From contig JAHHTY010000019.1 in the NCBI GenBank assembly GCA_020024325.1, positions 1-30,889 of the forward strand: a stretch of DNA of 30,889 bases. The letters are read 5' to 3'. The notes under the pieces were generated by a model, which saw nothing but the letters and a program-made list of their open reading frames with translations, had not been told where the DNA came from and did not search any database. Of the stretch, positions 16,213 to 23,630 are shown in pieces (the first letter of the stretch is position 1; each line of letters begins with the position of its first letter). The DNA is from Negativibacillus sp. (GTDB lineage: Bacteria; Bacillota; Clostridia; Oscillospirales; Ruminococcaceae). The translations under genes were made by a program, and so were the position numbers.

Positions 16213-16245
16213 ACCGTTTCCCAATCCGAAAGGAGTTTTTCCCTG

Positions 16246-17301
16246 ATGTCTGTTTTTAACTGGCTGGTAACCGGTTCTTCAAACGGTATCCTTCTGGAAC
16301 AAGAAAAAGAGCCTGCTCTTTCCAAGCCGTTTTTGCCGTTTTACAGCTCCGCTACCCTGCAAAGCCAGACTTTTTCTCATGGCTTTAATCTTTCAAAACA
16401 GCTTACCAAAGCACAGCTAATTGAAATTGCTCGCCTTGCCTCCATCATTGATGAACGTGACGGTAAAGCGTTAGCAGATAAGCTGGAGCAAACCCCAGCA
16501 CAAAAAATCTCGGTACTGTGTGCCGATGCTATTGACGATGAACCTTTTGTGTCCAGCCAGATTAACCCCTTGCTGCACTGCCGCAGCCAGGTGGTACAAG
16601 CCTTAAAGTGGCTGGCAGATGCTTTCCAGGCAGACAAATGCTTCATCGCCGTATATAAAAATATGTCTGCACTGGATACAAAAATTCCGACCTCAATCGA
16701 ATCGGTAGAAGTTCGACGAATGGAAGGACGTTATCCAATGGAGAGTCGTGCTTTCCGAAATTACGGAAAAGACACTCTTATCATCGGCACAGCTGCATTA
16801 TTGCACCTGTATCGTGCTGTGACAGAGGGTAAAGTGCAGACCACCTCTTTTGTCACCATCGCCGGCAACTGTGTATCCAACCCTTGCAACCTAGAAGTCA
16901 CCATCGGAACTCCTGTTTCCCAAGTGCTGGAACGATGCGGACTGACACGCACCCCTTCTTATATCATTGAAGGCAGCGCTATGCAGGGTATTTTGATTCA
17001 AGATCAGGACCACACCTCTGTTCAGCCTGCTACCCGTTCCATCCTTGCTTTCCATGTGGATCGTCAGGAACAGCTTTATAGCTGTGTTGGCTGTGGGCGC
17101 TGCATCGAAGCGTGTCCGCAAGGGCTAAACCCTCGCAAATTATATCGTTGTGTTACTACACACCACCCTCAAAAAGCTGTTTCACTTGGATTATCCAACT
17201 GTATCGGCTGCTCAAGTTGCAGTTATATCTGCCCATCCCGTTTAGACCTTTCTTATCACATCATGCTGGGAAAGCAACGCTTCGTATCGGAGCAAAAATA
17301 G
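16246..17301 (+). CDS. RnfC-like subunit, N-terminally reduced and lacking the NADH/FMN glycine motif
   Basis: A 351-residue relative of RnfC (usually about 430 or more). Seen from residue 100 on: an RnfC core segment (CADAIDDEPF, then RRMEGRYPMESRAF), a segment like the usual vTvtG-av--P-N-v-iGtP (VTIAGNCVSNPCNLEVTIGTP), an SLBB-like stretch, and two intact 4Fe-4S motifs CVGCGRCIEACP and CIGCSSCSYICP. Missing are the N-terminal barrel-sandwich start (GGIHP type) and the GxGGxGFPTxxK motif that binds FMN/NADH in true RnfC; at that place it reads AQLIEIARLASIIDERDGKALADKL in two parts with no glycine cluster. The ATG at 16246 has AAAGGAG 10 nt upstream. First gene of a five-gene operon. It may take electrons from a protein rather than NADH (inference). 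Confidence 0.82.
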   Translation: MSVFNWLVTGSSNGILLEQEKEPALSKPFLPFYSSATLQSQTFSHGFNLSKQLTKAQLIEIARLASIIDERDGKALADKLEQTPAQKISVLCADAIDDEPFVSSQINPLLHCRSQVVQALKWLADAFQADKCFIAVYKNMSALDTKIPTSIESVEVRRMEGRYPMESRAFRNYGKDTLIIGTAALLHLYRAVTEGKVQTTSFVTIAGNCVSNPCNLEVTIGTPVSQVLERCGLTRTPSYIIEGSAMQGILIQDQDHTSVQPATRSILAFHVDRQEQLYSCVGCGRCIEACPQGLNPRKLYRCVTTHHPQKAVSLGLSNCIGCSSCSYICPSRLDLSYHIMLGKQRFVSEQK

Positions 17302-17325
17302 CTTGCTCTTTTTGAAAGGAGATTT

Positions 17326-18342
17326 GTGCCTTTGAACTCTTCACTTCATCATGCACCTTACATTCGACATCCCGAATCAAGCCGAACTTTAATGAGTGAT
17401 GTCATCATCGCTCTGGTTCCCTTGTACTTTATGTCATATTTTTACTATGGATTTCGTGTTTTTGCCGTAGGCGGCATTGCTGTTTTAAGCTGCTTGGTTT
17501 TCGATTGGCTGTGCGGTTATTTAACCTATCGCCGTATCAACCTTCGAGATTTCAGCCCCATTGTAACAGGTATTATCATCTCAATGCTTATGCCTCCTAC
17601 TATTGATTTTCATATTGTCTTTGCCGCTTCGCTTTTTGCTATCTTAGTTGCAAAAGCACCTTTTGGTGGTACAGGTCACAATATCTTTAATCCTGCTGCC
17701 GCCGGTGTTGCATTCGCTACAATCTGTTGGGACTCAAAACTTTTTCTGTATACGCCAACACTTCAGCACCTGCCTATGCAGATAAATGAATCTGTATCCC
17801 TTCTTCAGGGTCCGACTGCCACCTTAAAACTGGGCGGTATCCCTCGTCTGGGAATCACCGAACTGCTGCTCGGAAATTTTCCGGGGCCAATCGGCTCCAC
17901 CTATACATTAATTATCTTTGCCTGCCTGATATATCTGATTGCAAGACATGCTGTTAAGTGGTATTTGCCTCTCAGCTACATTCTTTCGGTATCTCTGATT
18001 GCAGCTTTCCATCATCCATTTGGGGTCAGCCCATTGGAGTCTATCTCTAATGAATTGTTTGCCGGCTCGCTGTTCTTTGTGTCAGTTTACCTTCTCAATG
18101 ACCCTGTCACAACACCGAAATACCACATTTCCCGTATCTTGTATGGTCTTTGTGCCGGAGCCGCAACCATGTTGTTCCGTTATTTCAGCCCACTGGAGTT
18201 AAGTGCGGTATTTGCAATTTTATTGATGAATGCTCTTGCTCCTGCATTTGATTGTTTTTGTGAATGGCTGATGCCTCAGCTGCAGGCTCGTCATACCTCT
18301 GTGCAGGAGGATACCACAGTGCAAGGAGGGCAAAAATCATGA
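17326..18342 (+). CDS. rnfD: RnfD-like membrane subunit
   Basis: A 338-residue polytopic membrane protein with about nine to ten hydrophobic segments. Family signatures: APYIRHPESSRTLMSDVIIALVP at the start (read in two parts), FGGTGHNIFNPAAAG, and LNDPVTTPK. The site where RnfD/NqrB carry covalent FMN on Thr in an SGAT-type motif appears as P163-T-A-T166, so the Thr is present but the motif is altered. The start is GTG at 17326 with AAGGAG only 4 nt away; a TTG at 17332 has better spacing (10 nt). The end overlaps the next gene by ATGA. In Rnf this subunit is in the ion-translocating core. Confidence 0.9.
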   Translation: MPLNSSLHHAPYIRHPESSRTLMSDVIIALVPLYFMSYFYYGFRVFAVGGIAVLSCLVFDWLCGYLTYRRINLRDFSPIVTGIIISMLMPPTIDFHIVFAASLFAILVAKAPFGGTGHNIFNPAAAGVAFATICWDSKLFLYTPTLQHLPMQINESVSLLQGPTATLKLGGIPRLGITELLLGNFPGPIGSTYTLIIFACLIYLIARHAVKWYLPLSYILSVSLIAAFHHPFGVSPLESISNELFAGSLFFVSVYLLNDPVTTPKYHISRILYGLCAGAATMLFRYFSPLELSAVFAILLMNALAPAFDCFCEWLMPQLQARHTSVQEDTTVQGGQKS

Positions 18343-19025
18343 ATCTAACCTATGTCCGCAAATATAATCGATTTCTTCGCAAAACCGAAGGAATTCTGTT
18401 AAACAATCCGATTTTAACAATGGGGCTTGCGTTGCCTTTAATTGTCATCCCTTCTTACGGTTTAATGGGAACCACCGCAGTATCGCTTGCTATGTTGATT
18501 TGTTTTGTTCCATCGGTCGTGGTTTCTTCAATCATCAAAGATAAAATTCCGCACTGGCTGCAAGCCGTTGTTTATCCGATTCTTTCCTGTCTGCTGCTTA
18601 TTCCCGCTAAATTTTTGGTACAGAACATTTCCCCTTTAATCTTTGATACATTGGGCATTTATTTTTCTCTTATTTGTGTTAACTCTTTGCTTATGTTTTC
18701 CGTAGAAAAAGTACAGCAAAAGAAACCTGTTGCCGCTCTGGTATTTGCTGTCAGACAGTGGCTTGGTGCTTCGCTGGTTGCTTTTTTATGCGGAATGATT
18801 CGTGAATTGATGGCTGCCGGTTCTTTATGGGGAATTCCTGTTTTAAAAAACACTCCTCATTTTCCCGTTGCCCAAATGGCAATGGGTGGATTTATTTTAC
18901 TTGGATTTTTAACGGCACTGTTCCGCTTAATCCACCGCATCATTTTGTTCTTCACCTTGAACGCTTCCGCTGCATTGGATGAAGAAACACAAGTCACTGA
19001 AGAAAGAGGTGAAACACAGAAATGA
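18339..19025 (+). CDS. RnfE/NqrD-like membrane subunit with cluster cysteines replaced
   Basis: A 228-residue membrane protein. The start at 18339 overlaps the rnfD stop (ATGA) and has AAGGAGGG upstream. Compared with the E. coli RsxE sequence as I remember it, NNSALVQLLGLCPLLAV corresponds to NNPILTMGLALPLIVI, and LGIFIPLIVTNCIVVG to LGIYFSLICVNSLLMF. Both conserved Cys (in GLCP and TNC) are thus absent, being Leu and Ser. CGMIRELMAAGSLWGIPV matches the family's REIxGxGTL-type segment. The missing Cys are those that hold the membrane [2Fe-2S] cluster in Rnf and Na+-NQR. Confidence 0.82.
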   Translation: MNLTYVRKYNRFLRKTEGILLNNPILTMGLALPLIVIPSYGLMGTTAVSLAMLICFVPSVVVSSIIKDKIPHWLQAVVYPILSCLLLIPAKFLVQNISPLIFDTLGIYFSLICVNSLLMFSVEKVQQKKPVAALVFAVRQWLGASLVAFLCGMIRELMAAGSLWGIPVLKNTPHFPVAQMAMGGFILLGFLTALFRLIHRIILFFTLNASAALDEETQVTEERGETQK

Positions 19026-19618
19026 TATTCCTTACAAAGGTTCTGGTTTCCTTTTTAGTTGCCCTGATCCTGGAAAACCTTTTGTTTACCAGGGCAATCG
19101 GAATCCCTAATATTTATGAAAAATTATCTCCTTCACAGATTTTTACTATCGGTTCTGTTTTAACAGTCATCATCTGTGTTTCTTCTATCCCCGCTTATCT
19201 TGTCAACAACTTATTTCTCTCTCATTCTGCATTTGAACCGTTGTTGACCTTAAGCTTTCTTCTTATCAATGCAGCCGTTTTTATTATGTGCTACTTTGCC
19301 ATGCGTCACTTCCTTCCAAAGGTTTTCGAAGAAATTCAGAAATTTCTTTCATTCTATGGGGTAAACTGTGTCACCCTTGCTCCATTGCTCATTGCTTCCC
19401 GCATGAGCAGTGGTATGCAGTTTTCTTCGTTTTTTGGCTACTGCCTTGGCTCCGGAGTAGGCTTTACAGCCGCCATGTTCATCCTCTGGTCCATTCGTCA
19501 GAAAATTGCCCTGATCCATACTCCAAAGGTGTTTCGCGGTCTTCCAATCACCTTTATTTATCTTGGAATTGTTTCCCTTGCTTTGTTTGGACTGCTTGGG
19601 AATCAGCTTCCTGCTTAA
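19022..19618 (+). CDS. RnfA/NqrE-like membrane subunit, one cluster cysteine missing
   Basis: A 198-residue membrane protein overlapping the previous gene by ATGA, with AGAGGTG upstream. Family match is clearest at the end: GVGFTAAMFILWSIRQKIA and HTPKVFRGLPITFI parallel the RsxA segments GFSLVMVLFAAIRERLA and VPAPFRGNAIALI. At the first half-repeat, where RnfA has LGLCPFMGV, this protein has IGIPNIYEK, with no Cys. In the second, TTNCAVLG corresponds to GVNCVTLA, so that Cys is kept. It should sit in inverted topology against the RnfE-like subunit. Without three of four ligands, normal cluster binding is doubtful. Confidence 0.82.
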   Translation: MIFLTKVLVSFLVALILENLLFTRAIGIPNIYEKLSPSQIFTIGSVLTVIICVSSIPAYLVNNLFLSHSAFEPLLTLSFLLINAAVFIMCYFAMRHFLPKVFEEIQKFLSFYGVNCVTLAPLLIASRMSSGMQFSSFFGYCLGSGVGFTAAMFILWSIRQKIALIHTPKVFRGLPITFIYLGIVSLALFGLLGNQLPA

Positions 19619-19648
19619 CTTTAGAATCGCTCAGAGAGGATGTATCCT

Positions 19649-20869
19649 ATGGGAAAACCTTATAAAATCAAACGTCACAAAAGAATATACCGCCGCTCTG
19701 CAGGCAGCATTATCCTGCGTGTAGCAGTAATTGTGGCTGCCATCGGTATTTTGTTCGCTCTGGGCTGGGCGCTGTATGCCCCTGTCAGCGACTGGATTCA
19801 GCAGCGTCAAACCAACCTGGAACAGAACTCAACAACAATCGGTTCTTCTCAAGAGAAAATCCCGGTACAAACTGCCGAGCCAACCGAACAACCTCAAGAC
19901 ACCAATAATTTACCACCTGCTAAAACATCAAACAGCAGTGCCTCGGCAGTTGCCTATCTGCCAATTCAAACTGTTGCCGATCCTGCAAAATTTTCTGCTG
20001 CACTAAATAGTGCCAAAGCAAAAGGATATGACAGCATTATGTTTGACCTGAAATCTTCAGACGGCACTGTCAATTATCCAATTGCTTATCAAGTAGCAAG
20101 CGATGCACGAGCTACCTCCGCTTCACCTGTTGATCTTAACAGCATTGTTTCTCAAATTAAAGAAGCCGGGCTTATTCCTGTCGCTTCAATCTATACCTTC
20201 CGTGACCACATCTATCCATCTGCTAATAAGTCTGCCGCTACCCTTTACAAAAATTCTGACTTCCTGTGGGTAGACAATGCCCCGGACAAGGGCGGCAAAC
20301 CGTGGATCAATCCTTTTTCTACCGAAGGGCAGGCTTATATTCGCAAAATTGTGGATGATGCCTGTGCCGCGGGCTTTCAAATGATTGTTTTGCAGGGAAC
20401 ACAATTCCCTACAGGATATTCTCTTGATATGATTGACTACGGCGAACACGCTGCCGATAATAAGAATGCTTTTCTAAAACAGTATCTTGAGCAGATGACA
20501 GAATATGCTGCTAACAAAGGAGTAGAGCTGAGCGGAATGTTCACTGCCGCAAATATGCTTGGTGCCAATAACTCCATCTACTTTGGAGATGCCACCGCCA
20601 TCGCTCCGAAAACCACGGTAGTGGATTTCAGCTTGAATGTATTTGGCAACGGAATTACCAATGATTCTGTTTCTATCCCAAACCCAACTGCCGATCCATA
20701 CAACACCATAAAAACTGCCGGTGCGGCAATCCGTCAACAACTTGCCAATCATCAGCTGTTAGCCTATATCGGTGCAGAAGGAATGACAGAAGATGTCCTT
20801 TCTGCCCACCTCAAGGGAGCTTCTGACAGCGGCATTCAACGCTATATCGTACGGAACCCAACCTTATAA
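19649..20869 (+). CDS. Membrane-anchored putative glycoside hydrolase-like protein (DUF4015 type)
   Basis: A 406-residue protein: basic N-terminus (KIKRHKRIYRR), one membrane segment at about 20-44, a Ser/Thr/Gln/Pro-rich linker to about 105, then an extracellular TIM-barrel-like domain. Segments SIMFDLKSSDG, PVASIYTFRD, WINPFSTEGQAYIRKIV and FQMIVLQGTQFP resemble the DUF4015 putative glycosyl hydrolases. Substrate is unknown; I did not identify catalytic acids with confidence. An ATG at 19640 is directly against GAGAGG, so the ATG at 19649 (9-nt spacing) is the better start. It follows the rnfA-like gene by 30 bp and ends the operon. Confidence 0.8.
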   Translation: MGKPYKIKRHKRIYRRSAGSIILRVAVIVAAIGILFALGWALYAPVSDWIQQRQTNLEQNSTTIGSSQEKIPVQTAEPTEQPQDTNNLPPAKTSNSSASAVAYLPIQTVADPAKFSAALNSAKAKGYDSIMFDLKSSDGTVNYPIAYQVASDARATSASPVDLNSIVSQIKEAGLIPVASIYTFRDHIYPSANKSAATLYKNSDFLWVDNAPDKGGKPWINPFSTEGQAYIRKIVDDACAAGFQMIVLQGTQFPTGYSLDMIDYGEHAADNKNAFLKQYLEQMTEYAANKGVELSGMFTAANMLGANNSIYFGDATAIAPKTTVVDFSLNVFGNGITNDSVSIPNPTADPYNTIKTAGAAIRQQLANHQLLAYIGAEGMTEDVLSAHLKGASDSGIQRYIVRNPTL

Positions 20870-20875
20870 AAGCAC

Positions 20876-20908
20876 AAAGCGACTAAGGAAATTTTCCTTA
20901 GTCGCTTT
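20876..20908 (+). terminator. Terminator of the rnf-like operon
   Basis: Perfect 13-bp arms (AAAGCGACTAAGG) around a 7-nt AAATTTT loop; only a short pyrimidine tract follows, so termination may be partial. Confidence 0.7.
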
Positions 20909-21231
20909 CCTTATGCAACAGGTTCGGTTATCTGCCGCCCCTGACACTCTTATCCTATGCACTTTTTTCCGGTTTGGCAAACCCCAATAAAGCTTTACTT
21001 TGTTTGGATGTTTTGTTTTAATGCAGTTATCGTATTTTTGATCTTCTCCCCAGCTTTTTCTTCTCATTATTTTGTGAAAAAATAATTTACAGCCTCTAAA
21101 ACATTCAACACGTTTTTACCCAATTGTTTAAAACTGCTGTTTTACCCTATTATTTATCGCCATCATGCATAAATACCACCTTACCTCCACATTTACTTTC
21201 CACCGTCTTTTCGTAAAATTCAACAGCATAA
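20909..21231. other. Intergenic region without recognised genes
   Basis: A 323-bp AT-rich gap between two convergent terminators. Short open frames here lack ribosome sites and recognisable sequence. I see no RNA gene or repeat. Confidence 0.6.
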
Positions 21232-21264
21232 AAAAATGACGCACAGTTTATGTGCGTCATTTTT
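21232..21264 (-). terminator. Terminator of perR-rubrerythrin
   Basis: Perfect 14-bp arms (AAAAATGACGCACA) with a GTTTA loop, and T runs on both strands; placed 23 bp after the rubrerythrin stop. Confidence 0.85.
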
Positions 21265-21286
21265 GTTTTTTAGGGGGAAGTATATT

Positions 21287-21823
21287 TTAATAGTTCTGGG
21301 ATCTCAATTCAAAATATGCTTTTGGATGAGCACAAACCGGGCATACTTCCGGTGCATCTTCACCAAAGTGGATATGTCCACAGTTGCGGCAGATCCATGC
21401 CTTTTTACCTTCACGATTGAACACTTTGCCTTCCTCAATGTTTCTGCACAAAGCTTTATAGCGTTCCTCGTGTTCTTTTTCGATTTTGCCTACTTCTTCA
21501 AAAAGGAATGCAATACGATCAAAGCCTTCTTCTTTTGCTTCTTTTGCAAAAGTTGCATACATATCAGTCCACTCGTAGTTTTCACCTTCTGCTGCGTCTT
21601 TGAGATTTTCTACTGTACTGCCAATACCTCCGTTAAGCAGCTTAAACCACAGTTTTGCGTGCTCTTTTTCGTTATTTGCAGTTTCTGTAAAGATAGCAGA
21701 AATCTGCTCAAATCCTTCTTTTTTTGCCTGAGAAGCATAGTAAGTATACTTATTTCTTGCCTGAGATTCTCCTGCAAAAGCTGCCTGTAAATTTTTCTCT
21801 GTTTTTGTACCCTTTAAGTTCAT
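21287..21823 (-). CDS. rbr: Rubrerythrin
   Basis: A 178-residue peroxide-reducing diiron protein. The first ferritin-like helix has AFAGESQARNKY, the second ANNEKEHAKLW, and the third and fourth carry AKEEGFDRIAFLFEEV and IEKEHEERY, providing the carboxylate and His ligands. The C-terminal rubredoxin domain has CRNCGHIHFG and CPVCAHP. The frame is open to 22009 but that part overlaps perR; I choose the ATG at 21823 (MNLKGTKTEKN) with AAAGGCGGA upstream. It lies 46 bp after perR and probably shares its promoter. It detoxifies hydrogen peroxide in the cytoplasm of anaerobes. Confidence 0.96.
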   Translation of the reverse strand: MNLKGTKTEKNLQAAFAGESQARNKYTYYASQAKKEGFEQISAIFTETANNEKEHAKLWFKLLNGGIGSTVENLKDAAEGENYEWTDMYATFAKEAKEEGFDRIAFLFEEVGKIEKEHEERYKALCRNIEEGKVFNREGKKAWICRNCGHIHFGEDAPEVCPVCAHPKAYFELRSQNY

Positions 21824-21869
21824 AAAATAAATCCGCCTTTCCATTTCATTTTGATTATAAATCATTTTT

Positions 21870-22277
21870 TTATTCTTCTCTAAGCTCATTAAGACAATTT
21901 TGGCAAATACCGCACGCCTGAATTTGAACTTCATGAATTTGCGCACCGCTTTTAGCAAATATTTTGCAAAGCTGTTCTGCCTCTTGCCCGGTCGGATACT
22001 CAAGATCATATACCCTTCCGCATTTATTGCAAATCAGATGTGGGTGCATCTTTGTAACAGCATCAAATCGATCCCCGCCGATTCCACTGTGAATCCGTCG
22101 AACAGCCCCCATCTCTTCTAGGAGGTTCAAGTTTCGATACACTGTTCCAAGGCTAATTCCCGGAATCTGTTGTTGTACTGCTCGATAAACCTCCTCAGCA
22201 TTCGGATGGCTATGTGATTGTTGTACCGCTTCCAAAATCAATGTTCTTTGACGTGAATTTCTTCTTTCGGTTGCCAT
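21870..22277 (-). CDS. perR: Fur-family peroxide-type regulator (PerR-like)
   Basis: A 135-residue Fur-family repressor. The winged helix includes the SLGTVYRNLNLL recognition segment. Regulatory metal-site positions of B. subtilis PerR (His37, Asp85, His91, His93, Asp104) correspond to His24, Asp72, His78, His80 and Asp91; the Asp at the last position, rather than Glu, favours PerR over Fur. Structural zinc ligands are CNKC and CGICQNC. The frame is open to 22307, but AAGGAG lies 6 nt before the ATG at 22277 (MATERRN). It is followed by rubrerythrin and has a dyad over its own start of transcription, indicating autoregulation. Confidence 0.93.
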   Translation of the reverse strand: MATERRNSRQRTLILEAVQQSHSHPNAEEVYRAVQQQIPGISLGTVYRNLNLLEEMGAVRRIHSGIGGDRFDAVTKMHPHLICNKCGRVYDLEYPTGQEAEQLCKIFAKSGAQIHEVQIQACGICQNCLNELREE

Positions 22278-22287
22278 TGTTTTCTCC

Positions 22288-22316
22288 TTATCAGTAACAA
22301 TTATCATTACTGATTA
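22288..22316. promoter_or_regulatory. Fur/PerR-type box upstream of perR
   Basis: TTATCAGTAA, 9-bp spacer, TTACTGATTA: 10-bp arms with one mismatch. It covers the predicted transcription start (about 22311), just upstream of the ribosome site. Confidence 0.7.
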
Positions 22317-22317
22317 T

Positions 22318-22346
22318 AATATAGCATTTAGAATTCGATTTGTCAA
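22318..22346 (-). promoter_or_regulatory. perR-rbr promoter
   Basis: Minus strand TTGACA (22346-22341), 17-bp spacer, TATATT (22323-22318). Confidence 0.75.
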
Positions 22347-22775
22347 GCATTTTTTTATATTTTTTTATTAACCGTATAACTTATTATCATTTTTCCTTTT
22401 TTAATACCGGAAAGTTTTTCCCTTAACTATTCTCAGTTAATCCTTTCATTGTTGTTTACAGTGTAATATCCTGTTTAGATATAATGTTTTGACTTTATTG
22501 TATGTATATTTCCTATATTAAGTGATTTCTATTCTGAATGAATCTTTTTGCTGTTTTATTTTGTTCTGTTGTGCTTTATATTGCCTTGCAAATCTATAAA
22601 GAAGCCTTTATTCTTTTAGCATAGAAAAAATCAGCAGGCTCAATATCAAACAGCTTTATATAAAATCTACCGAATAAGCAAGTTAGGATATACATCTTAA
22701 AACCGCTAAAAAAGCGCATTGTTATACATAATTCATAATTTTATATATTTTTATAAAAATCCTGCTTCTTTTCTA
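22347..22775. other. Intergenic AT-rich region without recognised genes
   Basis: A 429-bp gap between the divergent perR and rplJ promoters. Apart from a small 6-bp inverted repeat (TTAACT at 22423, AGTTAA at 22435), I see nothing supportable. Confidence 0.6.
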
Positions 22776-22804
22776 TTGACAGTATCCTTTTCCTTCGATA
22801 TAAT
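22776..22804 (+). promoter_or_regulatory. rplJ-rplL promoter
   Basis: TTGACA, 17-bp spacer, TATAAT: exact sigma-A consensus. The leader is about 265 nt. Confidence 0.9.
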
Positions 22805-22810
22805 AAAAAA

Positions 22811-22955
22811 GCTGTCATGATTCCATAGACAGCAGGTGCAAATGCAAAAAGCATTGCTTAAATCAGCCTGCCGAGGAAACGATGATAAAGTATTTTTATT
22901 TATGACTTTTCATCTGCTCTTTTCCCTCGGTTTTCCGGGTGAAAGGAGCTTTTTT
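22811..22955 (+). ncRNA. Ribosomal protein L10 leader with attenuator terminator
   Basis: The segment AGACAGCAGGTGC, then CTTAAAT and CCTGCCGAGG, matches my memory of the L10 leader consensus (binding site for the L10-L12 complex). A GCTGTC/GACAGC stem is at 22811-22834. It is followed at 22916-22949 by a 15-bp stem (GCTCTTTTCCCTCGG paired with CCGGGTGAAAGGAGC, two G-U pairs, one mismatch) and six T. This fits autogenous transcription attenuation by L10. Confidence 0.85.
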
Positions 22956-23026
22956 AAGTTTCGGGGTTTCTGCGAAGGACCTTTGTACAGGCTCTTCTCA
23001 GAGCGGCGATTTGCATCGAATCCGCG

Positions 23027-23048
23027 CTTCGGACAACAGGTGTCCGTT
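23027..23048 (+). repeat. CGGACA/TGTCCG hairpin, copy 1, before rplJ
   Basis: CTTCGGACAACAGGTGTCCGTT: 6-bp stem with ACAGG-type loop, 14 nt before the rplJ ribosome site. A near-identical element follows rplJ. Confidence 0.6.
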
Positions 23049-23076
23049 GCAAACAACTTTCAGGAGGTGAACTGAT

Positions 23077-23622
23077 TTGCCAAACGAAAAAGTTTTACTC
23101 GAAAAACAGCAGTATGTTGCTGAGCTTAAAGACAAACTCACAAACGCTGCTGCCGGTGTCCTGGTTGATTACAAGGGCATCAATGTAGCTGACGATACTA
23201 AACTTCGTAAAGAGCTGCGTGAAGCTGGCGTTGAGTACCGTGTTGTTAAAAACACCATGCTCCGTCTTGCACTGAAAGATACCGCTTATGAGGAAATCTC
23301 CAATGTGCTGGAAAACACCACCGCTCTCGCAATCTCCAACGACGATCCAATCGTTGCTGCAAAAATCATCTGCAAATATGCTGAGGGTGCTAAAAACGGT
23401 TACTCTGTAAAAGCTGGTTTTGCTGATGGTAAGCCAATGGATAAAGCAGGTATTGAGGCTCTGTCCCAGCTGCCAAACAAAGAAGGACTTATCTCTATGT
23501 TGCTCAGCGTTCTTACCGGCAACCTCAGAGGTCTTGCTGTTGCTATTAAAGCAATCGGTGAGAAAAAAGAGGAAGAGGCTGGTGCTCCAGCTGTTGCTGA
23601 AGAGGCTCCTGCTGCTGAATAA
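23077..23622 (+). CDS. rplJ: Ribosomal protein L10
   Basis: A 181-residue ribosomal stalk base protein that anchors L7/L12 dimers on 23S rRNA. The N-terminal domain contains GVLVDYKGINVADDTKLR and YRVVKNTMLRLA, typical of L10; the C-terminal part (GLISMLLSVLTGNLRG) is the helix binding L7/L12, ending with an Ala/Glu-rich tail. The start codon is TTG at 23077 with AGGAGG 9 nt upstream; no ATG lies near in frame. It is preceded by the L10 leader and followed 97 bp later by rplL. Confidence 0.97.
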   Translation: MPNEKVLLEKQQYVAELKDKLTNAAAGVLVDYKGINVADDTKLRKELREAGVEYRVVKNTMLRLALKDTAYEEISNVLENTTALAISNDDPIVAAKIICKYAEGAKNGYSVKAGFADGKPMDKAGIEALSQLPNKEGLISMLLSVLTGNLRGLAVAIKAIGEKKEEEAGAPAVAEEAPAAE

Positions 23623-23630
23623 TCCATCCC

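Noticed and set aside
15954..16325. 123-residue minus-strand frame overlapping mecA and the rnfC-like start
   Set aside because: Different frame from the MecA-matching one, no family resemblance; explained by overlap of two real genes.
20864..21067. 67-residue minus-strand frame in the gap after the rnf-like operon
   Set aside because: No ribosome site, overlaps a terminator, and composition looks random.
22836..23075. 79-residue frame just before rplJ
   Set aside because: It covers the L10 leader and attenuator; the structured RNA explains the sequence better and no protein family is recognisable.
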